Assembly (NCBI GenBank): GCA_945876185.1
Contig: CAMCMZ010000042.1
Location: forward strand, 1 to 33,284
Source of the DNA: Candidatus Kuenenia stuttgartensis
GTDB lineage: Bacteria; Planctomycetota; UBA11346
Reading direction: 5' to 3'
Length of the DNA: 33,284 nucleotides
Under the pieces are notes generated by a model that was not told the DNA's origin, did not search any database, and saw only the letters and a program-made list of their open reading frames with translations. A program made the position numbers and the translations under genes. How positions within the stretch are numbered: the stretch's first letter is position 1; the number at the start of each line of letters is the position of its first letter. Positions 21,491-32,703 of this stretch are shown piece after piece.

Positions 21491-21833
21491 TGGCGGTTCC
21501 TCGTCTGGGCAGGGAGGTGATCCCTGCCAGCAGTCGTCATCTGTCGGTCGGGGGTAGTCGGGGGTATGGGCGTCTCAGCGACTCTCTCGGGGCATGCCGT
21601 GATGAGAATTGGGATCCGCAAACATCCGCGCGCCAAGTGTGATACGGCCGAAGCCTGGAAAAATGGCTGGGTTCCGCGCTGAATCCGAGGGCCATCCCTG
21701 GCCATCCGGACGCCTGTCAGGACGGTCGACCCGCCGCGATGGCCATGATCAAGGTCTGATGAAGACCGCGCCTTCCCCTTGCCGGACTCGGGCACCGACG
21801 TCAGCATGCCACCGCCACCCACGGGAACCGGTC
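21491..21833. promoter_or_regulatory. Divergent intergenic region with G-rich tandem repeat
   Basis: This gap lies between the leftward beta-barrel gene and the rightward solute-binding/VWA gene. At 21547-21566 GTCGGGGGTA is repeated perfectly in tandem. The frame of the VWA gene is open upstream from 21609, but that portion has the composition of non-coding shadow sequence (Arg/Pro-rich, no signal). No confident promoter hexamers were found. Confidence 0.4.
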
Positions 21834-23513
21834 ATGCGCATCTTCGCCTTCCTCGTCCTCATCGCCGCCATCGTCACGGTGGTCGTGCTCCTGATCCCGG
21901 GTGGTCCGCCTGCAACGCCGGGGAACGGACCGCTGCCGCCACCGCGCGGTGATGAGCTACGCCTGCTGTTCACCTATGGCTCGGAAAAGGAAGCCTGGCT
22001 GAAGGAGGCCACCGCCTCCTTCAATGCCAAAGCTGAACTGGTCGACGGCAAGCGCATCACCGTCGAGGCGCTGCCGATGGGTTCCGGCGAGTGCATCGAC
22101 GAGGTCCTCGACGGCAGCCGCCAGCCGCACCTGATCAGCCCGGCCTCCGGCGTGTTCCTCGCCCTGGGCAACGCCCGTTCGCAGGCCGCAAGCGGCAAGG
22201 ACCTCATCGGTGCGAGCGAAAACCTCGTCCTGTCGCCCGTGGTGATCGCGATGTGGAAACCGATGGCCGAGGCGCTGGGCTGGCCGGCGAAGCCGATCGG
22301 CTGGGGCGATGTGCTCGCCCTCGCCCGCGAACCCCAGGGTTGGGCCGCCAAGGGCCACGCGGAATGGGGCCGTTTCCGCTTCGGCCACACCCATCCCGAA
22401 TCGTCCAACAGCGGCCTGATTGCGCTCCTGGCGCAAGGTTACGCCGCGACCGGCAAGACGTCCGGCCTGACCTCTGCCGACCTCGCGACGCCCGAGGTGG
22501 CGGCCTACGTCGGCGGGATCCAGCGGGCGATCGTCCACTACGGCAAATCGACTGGGTTTTTCGCCAACCGACTCGCCAGCGCCGGTCCGGGCTATCTTTC
22601 GGCAGCGGTGGTCTACGAAAGCAACGTGATCGAAAGCTACGCCAGGGCCGATAATACCTTCCCGCCCTTGGTGGCGATCTATCCCAAGGAAGGCACCTTC
22701 TGGTCTGACCATCCGGTCGGCGTGGTCGAACGGCCCTGGGTGACCCCAGCCCACCGCACCGCAGCCCGGCGCTACATCGATTTCCTCCTTGCTCAGCCGC
22801 AGCAAGAAGCCGCCCTCCGCATGGGATTCCGCCCGGCCGCGGTCAACCTGGCGGTGGCGGCGCCAATCGATGCCGCGCACGGGGTCGATCCCAAGCAGCC
22901 GACCACCACCCTGCCGGTGCCCGGCGCGGGGGTCTGCGATGCGGCGCTGCGCCTGTGGCGCGCGAACAAAAAACGCAGCGAGATCTGCCTGGTCCTCGAC
23001 ACCTCCGGCAGCATGTCGGAGGAGGGCAAGATGCCGGCGGCGCGCACCGGAGCGCAGGCCCTGGTCGGACTGCTCGGCGACGAGGACCACCTGTCGCTGA
23101 TGCCGTTTTCGTCTGCCCCGAACTGGGTCGCGCGCGACCTGGTGGTGAAGGACGATCGCGCCAAGCTCCAGGCCCAGATCGGCGGGCTCTACCCCAACGG
23201 CGGCACCGCCCTGTACGACGCGATCGAAGCCGGCTGGACCGCGCTGAAAGACCGCGCCGGCGGCGAACGCATCGTCGCCGTGGTGGTGCTCACCGACGGC
23301 CAGGACACCAACAGCAAGCTCAAGCTCGACGACCTGATCACGCGCATCGGTGGACCCGAGGGCGGTGCGGTGCGCGTGTTCGCGATCGGCTACGGCAAGG
23401 GCGCGGACATGCAGGTGCTCAAACGCATCGCCGATGCGACCCAGGGCCGGGCGTATGCCGGCGATCCGCGCACCATCACCTCAGTGTTCAAGGACATCAG
23501 CACGTTCTTCTGA
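21834..23513 (+). CDS. Membrane-anchored solute-binding domain fused to a VWA domain
   Basis: This 559-residue protein starts at ATG 21834, which gives an N-terminal anchor (MRIFAFLVLIAAIVTVVVLL). Residues about 45-370 are a type-2 periplasmic solute-binding fold of the SBP_bac_11 kind: LLFTYGSEKEAWLKEATASF, then RFGHTHPESSNSGLIAL and a late FLLAQPQQEAALRMGFRP. Residues about 380-559 are a von Willebrand A domain with an intact MIDAS: DTSGSMS (388-394), GGTALYD and LTDGQDT. The domain is therefore expected to bind a divalent metal and a protein partner outside the cytoplasmic membrane. A paralogue without VWA follows after 54 bp. The fusion suggests ligand sensing linked to protein-protein interaction rather than ordinary ABC uptake; no permease or ATPase is nearby. 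Confidence 0.85.
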   Translation: MRIFAFLVLIAAIVTVVVLLIPGGPPATPGNGPLPPPRGDELRLLFTYGSEKEAWLKEATASFNAKAELVDGKRITVEALPMGSGECIDEVLDGSRQPHLISPASGVFLALGNARSQAASGKDLIGASENLVLSPVVIAMWKPMAEALGWPAKPIGWGDVLALAREPQGWAAKGHAEWGRFRFGHTHPESSNSGLIALLAQGYAATGKTSGLTSADLATPEVAAYVGGIQRAIVHYGKSTGFFANRLASAGPGYLSAAVVYESNVIESYARADNTFPPLVAIYPKEGTFWSDHPVGVVERPWVTPAHRTAARRYIDFLLAQPQQEAALRMGFRPAAVNLAVAAPIDAAHGVDPKQPTTTLPVPGAGVCDAALRLWRANKKRSEICLVLDTSGSMSEEGKMPAARTGAQALVGLLGDEDHLSLMPFSSAPNWVARDLVVKDDRAKLQAQIGGLYPNGGTALYDAIEAGWTALKDRAGGERIVAVVVLTDGQDTNSKLKLDDLITRIGGPEGGAVRVFAIGYGKGADMQVLKRIADATQGRAYAGDPRTITSVFKDISTFF

Positions 23514-23567
23514 ACTGCGACTGCTTCATCCCATCATTTCTACCTGTCTTCTTCCCAGGAATCCGCC

Positions 23568-24758
23568 ATGGACGACGCCCCCAAACCCACCGCGATCGGC
23601 AAGTTCATCATCTTCCTCTTCATCCTTGGCTGTCTCGCCGGGGCCTGGTGGCTGTTCATCCGCGACAATGGCAACAAGGGCGGGAGCAACGGCGGCAGCG
23701 ATCCCGCACCGGGGCCGTCCGGGGCCGAGACCACCATCGCCATCGCGGTCGGCAGCGAGAAGATCAGCTGGATGAAGTCGGCGCAGACCGAGTTCGCCAA
23801 GACCGGCGCCGGCCGCAAGGTCCGCATCGATCTGCTTTCGCTGGGCAGCAAGCAGGGCGCAGAGCGTATCGTCGACGGCGCCACGCCCATCCACGCCTGG
23901 GCCCCGGCGTCGTCGTCCTGGACGGCGCAGTTCCTCGCCGACTGGCAGGTGAAGCACTCCGGCAACCCGATCCGCAAGCAGGACAACCTCGCCCTGACGC
24001 CGATGGTCTACGTCTTCTGGGATGAGCGCTTCCGGGCCTTCAGCGCCAAGTTCGGCGCGGTGTCCGCGACCAGCATCGGCCAGGCCCTGGCCGAGCGCAG
24101 CGGCTGGGCCGGCATCGCCAACAAGCCGGAGTGGGGCCTGTTCAAGTTCGGCCACACCGATCCCAACCAGTCCAACAGCGGCTTGATGGCGCTGGTGCTG
24201 ATGACCAACGAATATTACCGCACCAGCAAGGGCATCACCATGGCGCAGATCCTCGACCCCAAGTTCCAGGAATGGCTGGCCGGGGTCGAATCGGGCGTCA
24301 CCGGCATGCTCGCCTCGACTGGCGACATGATGAAGAGCATGGTCCTGAAAGGTCCGTCGGCCTACGACGCGGTGCTGGTCTATGAGGCGGTGGCGATCGA
24401 CTTCCTGAAATCCGCCCAGGGCCGCTGGGGCGACCTGCGCATCGTCTATCCGCAGCAGAACACCTGGAACGACAACCCGTTCTACACCCTCGACACGCCC
24501 AGCACGACCGCCGCGCAGAAGCAGGCCGCCGACGCGTTCCTCGAATTCCTGATGTCCGATGCGGCCCAGAAGCTGGCGCTCGAACACGGCTTCCGGCCGG
24601 GCAACCCCAAGATCCCGGTGCTCTTCCCGGAAAGCCCGTTCACCCAGTTCCAGCGCTACGGCCTGCGCAACGACATCTCGTCAACCGTCGAAGCACCCTC
24701 GGGCGAGGTGGTCATCAACCTGCTCCAGTCCTGGAACCGCCTGCGCATTGGCAAATGA
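23568..24758 (+). CDS. Membrane-anchored solute-binding protein (VWA-less paralogue)
   Basis: This 396-residue protein has an AGGA ribosome site seven bases before ATG. It has one N-terminal TM anchor (FIIFLFILGCLAGAWWLFI, about 13-31), then a Gly/Ser/Pro linker (35-52), then a solute-binding domain. The domain shares landmarks with the upstream gene: AVGSEKISWMKSAQTEF, KFGHTDPNQSNSGLMAL, YEAVAIDFLKSAQGRWG and a C-terminal FLMSDAAQKLALEHGFRPGN. The NSG motif and the terminal GFRPGN match SBP_bac_11-type proteins. The two genes look like a duplication in which one copy gained or kept the VWA domain. It is probably exported and tethered to the inner membrane. The ligand is unknown. Confidence 0.83.
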   Translation: MDDAPKPTAIGKFIIFLFILGCLAGAWWLFIRDNGNKGGSNGGSDPAPGPSGAETTIAIAVGSEKISWMKSAQTEFAKTGAGRKVRIDLLSLGSKQGAERIVDGATPIHAWAPASSSWTAQFLADWQVKHSGNPIRKQDNLALTPMVYVFWDERFRAFSAKFGAVSATSIGQALAERSGWAGIANKPEWGLFKFGHTDPNQSNSGLMALVLMTNEYYRTSKGITMAQILDPKFQEWLAGVESGVTGMLASTGDMMKSMVLKGPSAYDAVLVYEAVAIDFLKSAQGRWGDLRIVYPQQNTWNDNPFYTLDTPSTTAAQKQAADAFLEFLMSDAAQKLALEHGFRPGNPKIPVLFPESPFTQFQRYGLRNDISSTVEAPSGEVVINLLQSWNRLRIGK

Positions 24759-25083
24759 GCGAAAAATCGCAATTGCACCCCAGCTGCGGCGTTGGTCGTC
24801 AGCTTCCGTCGTCCAGACAGGTGTTTCCCTGCGCCTACGAACGCTTTCAACAAATCCAGTTGCGTCACTGCCGCCAAGCGACCGTGCGGCCACACCTGTC
24901 CGGACGCAGCTCTGCCCCACTCCTTCCTCCCGCCTTGCATCTGGGGTACACTTGCGATTTTTCCAGGAAATCTCGGTTACCGTCTTGAGCCGCCGGCCGA
25001 CCGGGTACGACTTGGCCATGCACGTGCCTTGCATCTGTTCCGATTCGTTCCGCCCGACGATCCACCGGTGCGCGTGCTGACCC
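24759..25083. other. Intergenic region without a recognised gene
   Basis: These 325 bp separate the solute-binding gene from the next rightward gene. They are less GC-rich than the flanks. The word CCTTGCATCTG occurs twice (near 24934 and 25028). No hairpin terminator, tRNA or confident promoter was found, although the region probably carries the promoter of the 25084 gene. Confidence 0.35.
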
Positions 25084-25914
25084 ATGTGGCGCTACCTCAA
25101 GGCCGCGTTCTGGCTCAACGCCCCCCTGCCCGGGGTCGGGCCGCTGCCGCTCAATGCGCTCGCGGTTGCCGGTTTCGCCATCCTCGGCTTTGCCCAGCCG
25201 GCATTCTGGTTGCTTGGCGCCGGCCTGGAGACCCTGTGGCTGTTCAGCCTGTCGACGAGCGCCCGCTTCCGCCGTGTGGTCGATGCCGAGGCGCTGACCG
25301 GGCAGGCGCGCACCGCCGAATCCCGGCGCGATGACCTGCTCGCCGCGCTCGGTGGTGCGGCGCGTGGCCGGCACGATCGCCTGCTCGCCACCGCCACCCG
25401 CGCCGAACGGCTGCTCACGGACGGACACGCGAGCGAGATCGCCATCGATGAGAGCCGCCGATCGCTCGATCGCATCGCCTGGATCCATCTCCGCCTGCTG
25501 GTCGCACAGCAGCGCCTGACCGAACAGGCCGCGAGCGAACCGGCCGACCTCGATCAGCGCATCGCCGGCCTGGAGCGCGAACTCGCGGATGCCGCCCTGG
25601 GCGCGACCTTGCGCGATTCCAAGGCCGCGACCCTGGAACTGCTCCTGCGCCGCCGCGACAATCGCACCCGGCGCGGCCAGTCGACGGCCGAGATCGAGGC
25701 CGACCTCGCGCGCATCGAGGCCCAGGTCGACCTGGCGGCGGAAAACGCCGCGCTCGACGGCCGGCCGGCGGCCGTCCATTTGGATTTGGATCTGGCAGGA
25801 AACGGTCTGTCCGGCGACCTGTTCGGCACCAGCGCCCCGGCAGTAGCGGAACTCGACCGCCTGTACGGCGCCGGCACTGCGCCGTCGCGCCCCAGGATGA
25901 CGGCAGCAAACTGA
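25084..25914 (+). CDS. Hypothetical protein with two TM segments and a coiled coil
   Basis: This 276-residue protein has an N-terminal hairpin of two hydrophobic segments (about 22-38 LPLNALAVAGFAILGF and 40-58 PAFWLLGAGLETLWLFSLS). A long charged helical region follows (about 75-235) with heptad-like leucines (LRLLVAQQRLTEQA, LDQRIAGLERELADAAL, IEADLARIEAQVDLAAENAA). A Ser/Pro-rich tail ends the protein. The architecture suggests a membrane-tethered coiled-coil scaffold. No family is recognised. It is encoded downstream of the solute-binding pair on the same strand, but 325 bp away. Its stop codon is included in the first copy of the 198-bp repeat. Confidence 0.65.
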   Translation: MWRYLKAAFWLNAPLPGVGPLPLNALAVAGFAILGFAQPAFWLLGAGLETLWLFSLSTSARFRRVVDAEALTGQARTAESRRDDLLAALGGAARGRHDRLLATATRAERLLTDGHASEIAIDESRRSLDRIAWIHLRLLVAQQRLTEQAASEPADLDQRIAGLERELADAALGATLRDSKAATLELLLRRRDNRTRRGQSTAEIEADLARIEAQVDLAAENAALDGRPAAVHLDLDLAGNGLSGDLFGTSAPAVAELDRLYGAGTAPSRPRMTAAN

Positions 25915-26105
25915 CGCGCCATTGCAGCGAGGGTGCGAATCCCTGTCCGCAAGCAGCAAAAGCCCGAGACCTGGAGGGGAATAAAAAGCCCCATCCCGGG
26001 CAACCAAGGCCCGCCAACGCAAGGACACGTTGAAATCGCCTTCCGGGCAGAGCCGGGTCCAGGGGCCGCGAGGCCCCTGGCGGGGACCGGGGCAGAGCCC
26101 CGAAG
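25908..26105. repeat. 198-bp structured repeat, copy 1
   Basis: This copy starts AAACTGACGCGCC, so it includes the stop codon of the preceding gene, and ends before the identical start of copy 2. It contains a 9-bp perfect hairpin with a GCGA tetraloop (CCAGGGGCC-GCGA-GGCCCCTGG), then CGGGGC-AGA-GCCCCG, and earlier AGGG-TGCGAAT-CCCT. The hairpin-rich last third resembles dispersed GGGTCCAGGGG-type palindromes familiar from high-GC genomes. Confidence 0.85.
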
Positions 26106-26301
26106 AAACTGACGCGCCATTGCAGCGAGGGTGCGAATCCCTGTCCGCAAGCAGCAAAAGCCGGAGACCTGGAGGGGAAACAAAGCCCCATCCCGGGCAA
26201 CCAGGCCCGCCAACGCAAGGACACGTTGAAATCGCCCTTCCGGGCAGAACCGGGTCCAGGGGCCGCGAGGCCCCTGGCGGGGACCGGGGCAGAGCCCCGA
26301 G
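26106..26301. repeat. 198-bp structured repeat, copy 2
   Basis: This is a direct tandem copy of 25908-26105, differing at about six to seven positions (a few substitutions and three single-base indels), so roughly 96-97% identical by eye. All hairpins are preserved. It ends a few bases before the stop codon of the convergent rplY gene and may serve as a bidirectional terminator between the two operons. Confidence 0.85.
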
Positions 26302-26308
26302 GTGAAAG

Positions 26309-27031
26309 CTACTTCTTCTTGGCGTCGCCCTTGTCGCCGGCTTTCGCATCCGGCTTGGCGCCGGCGGCTGGCTTGGCGGCGTCGCCCTTCGCGGCCTCGC
26401 CCTTGGCGGCACCCTCGGCGGGCGCAGCGGCGCCTTCGGCACCGGCGGCGGGCGTGGCCTCTTCGGTCTTCTTCATCGCGCGCGGGATGATGACCGACAG
26501 GACCAGGGTCTTGGCAGCGCTCAGCAGTTTCGCACCAGCGGGCAGCTTGAGCTGGCCGGCGTTGACGATCTGGCCGAGCTGGACTTCACCGAGATCAAGG
26601 CCGATCGCATCGGGGATGGCGTCGGCCTTCACCAGGATGCGGACCTTGCGCAGGCGCTGTTCGACCAGGCCGCCGACCTTGACGCCGGGGCAGTTGCGCG
26701 CGTCTACGGCAATCGCGACTTCGACTTCGATCTCGCCCTTGGGGTCGATCTCGAGGAGGTCGATGTGCTTGATCGCGTCGGTCAGGCAATCCCAGTCGAC
26801 TGCGCCGCGCAGGGCGGTGAAGGCGGTACCGTCGACCTGGATCTGGCACAGGTGGACGACGGTGTCGGCCAGGACATGGGCCGACTTGACGTCGAGCGAC
26901 AGGTGGCGGCTGGGCTGGCCGGCGCGGCTCACCGTGACCGGGACTTGGCCTAGACTGCGCTGCTTCCTGGCGTTCTTGGTGCCCAGGGCGGTGCGCGGGC
27001 TGGCGGTGAAGGTGGTGGCGGTCGTGCTCAT
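26309..27031 (-). CDS. rplY: 50S ribosomal protein bL25 (CTC/TL5 form)
   Basis: This 240-residue protein binds 5S rRNA in the large subunit. The N-terminal L25 domain (about 1-95) has RTALGTKNARKQRSLGQVPV, VTVSRAGQPSRHLSLDVKSA and the strand VHLCQIQVDGTAFTALRGAV. The C-terminal TL5 domain (about 96-185) has DLGEVQLGQIVNAGQLKLPA and LVLSVIIPRA. A tail of about 50 residues made of Ala/Gly/Lys/Glu/Pro (AAKGEAAKGDAAKPAAGAKP) follows, typical of high-GC CTC proteins. ATG 27031 matches the family N-terminus; the frame upstream is shadow. It lies 23 bp downstream of prs in the classical prs-ctc arrangement; pth is not in the window. Confidence 0.93.
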   Translation of the reverse strand: MSTTATTFTASPRTALGTKNARKQRSLGQVPVTVSRAGQPSRHLSLDVKSAHVLADTVVHLCQIQVDGTAFTALRGAVDWDCLTDAIKHIDLLEIDPKGEIEVEVAIAVDARNCPGVKVGGLVEQRLRKVRILVKADAIPDAIGLDLGEVQLGQIVNAGQLKLPAGAKLLSAAKTLVLSVIIPRAMKKTEEATPAAGAEGAAAPAEGAAKGEAAKGDAAKPAAGAKPDAKAGDKGDAKKK

Positions 27032-27054
27032 GGATTGCTCGCAGTTCTTTGTCT

Positions 27055-30425
<3,371 letters not shown>

Positions 30426-30517
30426 GGCCCGCTGAAAGCCGCTGGTGGCCACTGTAAGTCGCTGAAGGCCAGACACGGCCCGGTTGCCGAAGCGAACCGG
30501 TGGTCCAGCATCCGACC

Positions 30518-31402
30518 ATGCCTTCATCTGAACGGTTTCCCTGCGTCACCCGGCGCGGCTTCCTGGTCGGCACTGCCGCCGTGCTCGCCGCCGGCTGCAT
30601 CCGCACGCCGCAGAACCAGGAATACGCCCCGGTTACGCCGGTGCGCCCGGCCGGACCGGCGACGACGGGCGGGGACGGCAGTGGTCTGACGTACACGGTC
30701 GAACGCGGCGACACCCTCTACTCGATCAGCCGCCGGGCCGGCATCCCGGTCGCGGACATCGAAAATGCCAACCCTCGCTCCAGCGACCCCCCCCTGCGCC
30801 CGGGCACGCGTCTCTGGCTGCCCGGCGCGATCGCGATCATCGGGACGACAGCAGCTCCACCGACCACCACACCAGAGGTCGCTGGCAAAGGCGAGCCCTA
30901 CCGGCTCGTTCCACGCTCAACCTGGACCGACGCCAAGATCGGACCGAAGCGCGAACCGATGGGCAAGGTGCTGAAGATCACGGTGCACCACACCGATGAA
31001 GGTGAACGGCTGGCCGAGGTGCCAGACGCGGAACTGCTCAAGCGCATCGACAACTACCACCGCGAAGGGCGACATTGGCCCTCGATCGGCTACCATTACC
31101 TGGTCGGCCGCGACGGCGAAATCTGCAACATCTACGAGGGTCGCCCGGCCCAGTTCAAGGGCACCCACACGCTGCATAACAACAGCAACAACCTCGGCAT
31201 CGCGGTGATGGGCGACTTCATGCACAAGCTGCCGACGCCGAAGCAACTGCGCGCCCTGCGTGCCTTTCTCGATGACAGCCGCAGCCGGTTCAGCGTCTCG
31301 CTGACCCAGGTCTATGGCCACCGCGAACTGAGTGCGAGTTCATGCCCGGGCGACGCACTGTTCGCGTGGCTGAAGGACTACCGCGCCGGCCGGGCGGGCT
31401 GA
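30518..31402 (+). CDS. LysM-containing N-acetylmuramoyl-L-alanine amidase/PGRP lipoprotein
   Basis: This is a 294-residue protein. The N-terminus has a twin-Arg (TRRGF, 12-13) and a lipobox LAAGC (Cys27), so it is probably a Tat- or Sec-exported lipoprotein. Residues about 58-100 are a LysM peptidoglycan-binding module (YTVERGDTLYSISRRAGIP). Residues about 120-285 are an Amidase_2/PGRP domain: VHHTDEG with the first Zn His, GYHYLVGRDGEI, HNNSNNLGIAVMGDF and YGHRELSASSCPGD with the second His and Cys ligands. It should cleave the amide between MurNAc and L-Ala during wall remodelling or recycling. ATG 30518 is preferred over an upstream GTG at 30500. Its 3' end overlaps the convergent acyltransferase gene by 25 bp. 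Confidence 0.9.
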   Translation: MPSSERFPCVTRRGFLVGTAAVLAAGCIRTPQNQEYAPVTPVRPAGPATTGGDGSGLTYTVERGDTLYSISRRAGIPVADIENANPRSSDPPLRPGTRLWLPGAIAIIGTTAAPPTTTPEVAGKGEPYRLVPRSTWTDAKIGPKREPMGKVLKITVHHTDEGERLAEVPDAELLKRIDNYHREGRHWPSIGYHYLVGRDGEICNIYEGRPAQFKGTHTLHNNSNNLGIAVMGDFMHKLPTPKQLRALRAFLDDSRSRFSVSLTQVYGHRELSASSCPGDALFAWLKDYRAGRAG

Positions 31403-32103
31403 AGCCGCCGACGCCGGTCGAGAAATTCGGCCTCCTGCCGTTCCATCCAGCGCTGCAGGTAACGCGTGATGTATTCGTCCCGCAACCGTTCCGGCAGGTG
31501 CGCCGGAGCCACGATGGGCCGGCCGTAGCGCACCTCCATCGGCGGCGCAGAAATGCGCGGCAGGGCGGATCCACGCGGCCAGAAGCCTTCGGTGCGATGC
31601 AGGTACACCGGGATCACCGGCACGCGGGCGCGGCGTGCCATCAGGGCCGGGCCGGCGCGCAGGCGGCCCAGGCGACCGTCGCGGGTGCGGGTGCCTTCCG
31701 GGAAGACCAGCACCGGCAGGCCGGCGCGCAGGCGCTGGATCGCGCCCGAGGTGCTCGATGCCGCCGGCTTGTCGCGATTGACCGGGATGCCGTGGAAGAT
31801 GTTGAGCAACGTGGCGAAGATCGGATTGCGCCACAGGTCCTCGCGCGCGAAGTAGCACACTGCGCCGCGGCGCCAGATCGCCGCGAAGGGCGGATCGAAG
31901 TAGCTGCGGTGGTTGGCCGCCAGCAGCACCGGGCCATCCACCGGGATTCCGCGCGCCCAGCGCACCCGGGCGCGGGCGCAGAAGCGCGCCACCGTGCGCA
32001 GCACGACGATCCCTATCAGGCAATGCATCAGGTGGGCAAGGAAGAACGGGACGCGAACCCCGGCTACATCCGGCCGCACGACAGCAGGCGAGAATGCGGT
32101 CAT
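31378..32103 (-). CDS. 1-acyl-sn-glycerol-3-phosphate acyltransferase family (PlsC)
   Basis: This 241-residue membrane-associated acyltransferase carries NHRSYFD (HX4D, H65 and D70), the catalytic motif of the PlsC/LPLAT family. It also has FPEGTRTRDG (134-143), which binds glycerol phosphate, and the downstream VPVIPVYL motif. A hydrophobic N-terminal stretch (FFLAHLMHCLIGIVVLRTV, about 20-38) should sit in the inner membrane. The expected role is transfer of a second acyl chain to lysophosphatidate; an acyl-accepting lipid of another kind is possible. Its ATG overlaps the stop of the HAD gene upstream (TGATG), so the two are translationally coupled. The 3' end overlaps the opposing amidase gene. 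Confidence 0.88.
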   Translation of the reverse strand: MTAFSPAVVRPDVAGVRVPFFLAHLMHCLIGIVVLRTVARFCARARVRWARGIPVDGPVLLAANHRSYFDPPFAAIWRRGAVCYFAREDLWRNPIFATLLNIFHGIPVNRDKPAASSTSGAIQRLRAGLPVLVFPEGTRTRDGRLGRLRAGPALMARRARVPVIPVYLHRTEGFWPRGSALPRISAPPMEVRYGRPIVAPAHLPERLRDEYITRYLQRWMERQEAEFLDRRRRLQPARPAR

Positions 32104-32648
32104 CAGGTTGGTTTGGCCGGCGGCTTGTCGTCGCCGAGGTAGTATTTCATCATGGCGGCCGAGAAGTCGCCGCTATTGTAGCAGCTCGGGCCGGTGATCA
32201 GGCTGGCGAAGGTGAACGCGCGGTCTTCCGACCTGGGCACCCGGATGAACGGGATGCTGTGGAAGCGCGCGGATTCAGCATCGGCCGGGCTGTCGCCGAT
32301 GAACAAGGCATCAGCGGCAGCGATGCCCAGGTCGACGAGCGGGATGTCCAGGCGCTTGCGCCGGCGCCCGTGGCCGAGGTCCTGGCTGGCGTTACCCGCA
32401 TGGTAGATGCGGCCGAAATAGCCGGAGAGCTTGGCCTGATCCAGGGCGGCGACGATCGCGGATTCCTCGGCATCGCTGACCACGACCAGGGCCACGTTGC
32501 GTTTTTTGGAAAAATGCGCGAGAAACTCCACCACCCCGCGCCGAGCGAGGTAGGTCCAGTCCTGATGCTCGACCAACGTGTCGAAGCAGTCCAGCATGAT
32601 CAGCCGGACCCGCGCTGGGATCACCGTGGAGGAGCCGAACTGCGGCAT
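32103..32648 (-). CDS. HAD-superfamily hydrolase
   Basis: This 181-residue protein has the HAD motifs. Motif I is LDCFDT (D20, D23), motif II is VVVSDAE (S69), and motif IV is FIGDSPADAESA. The basic segment HGRRRKRLD supplies the likely motif-III Lys. There is a small helical cap (VEHQDWTYLARRGVVEFLAH). Such enzymes remove phosphate from small molecules through an aspartyl-phosphate. The gene is coupled to the PlsC-type gene, so a phospholipid-related phosphatase is conceivable, but the substrate cannot be read from sequence. ATG 32648 is chosen because upstream codons overlap the end of the preceding gene and look non-coding. Confidence 0.78.
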   Translation of the reverse strand: MPQFGSSTVIPARVRLIMLDCFDTLVEHQDWTYLARRGVVEFLAHFSKKRNVALVVVSDAEESAIVAALDQAKLSGYFGRIYHAGNASQDLGHGRRRKRLDIPLVDLGIAAADALFIGDSPADAESARFHSIPFIRVPRSEDRAFTFASLITGPSCYNSGDFSAAMMKYYLGDDKPPAKPT

Positions 32649-32703
32649 GGCCGGGATGCTGAAGACGCCGCCGAGGACGCAACCCCGGATCAGGGCAGCG
32701 CGA

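Noticed and set aside
21609..21833. 75-codon N-terminal extension of the solute-binding/VWA protein
   Set aside because: It would bury the membrane anchor; composition is Arg/Pro/Ser-rich shadow sequence, and ATG 21834 has a plausible ribosome site.
25925..25960. T-arm-like AGGG-TGCGAAT-CCCT as a tRNA or tmRNA
   Set aside because: No acceptor, D or anticodon arms can be formed around it; it is kept only as part of the repeat.
24865..26442. Minus-strand frame containing two repeated peptide blocks
   Set aside because: The repetition is only the 198-bp non-coding DNA repeat read through; single-base indels between the copies break frame conservation.
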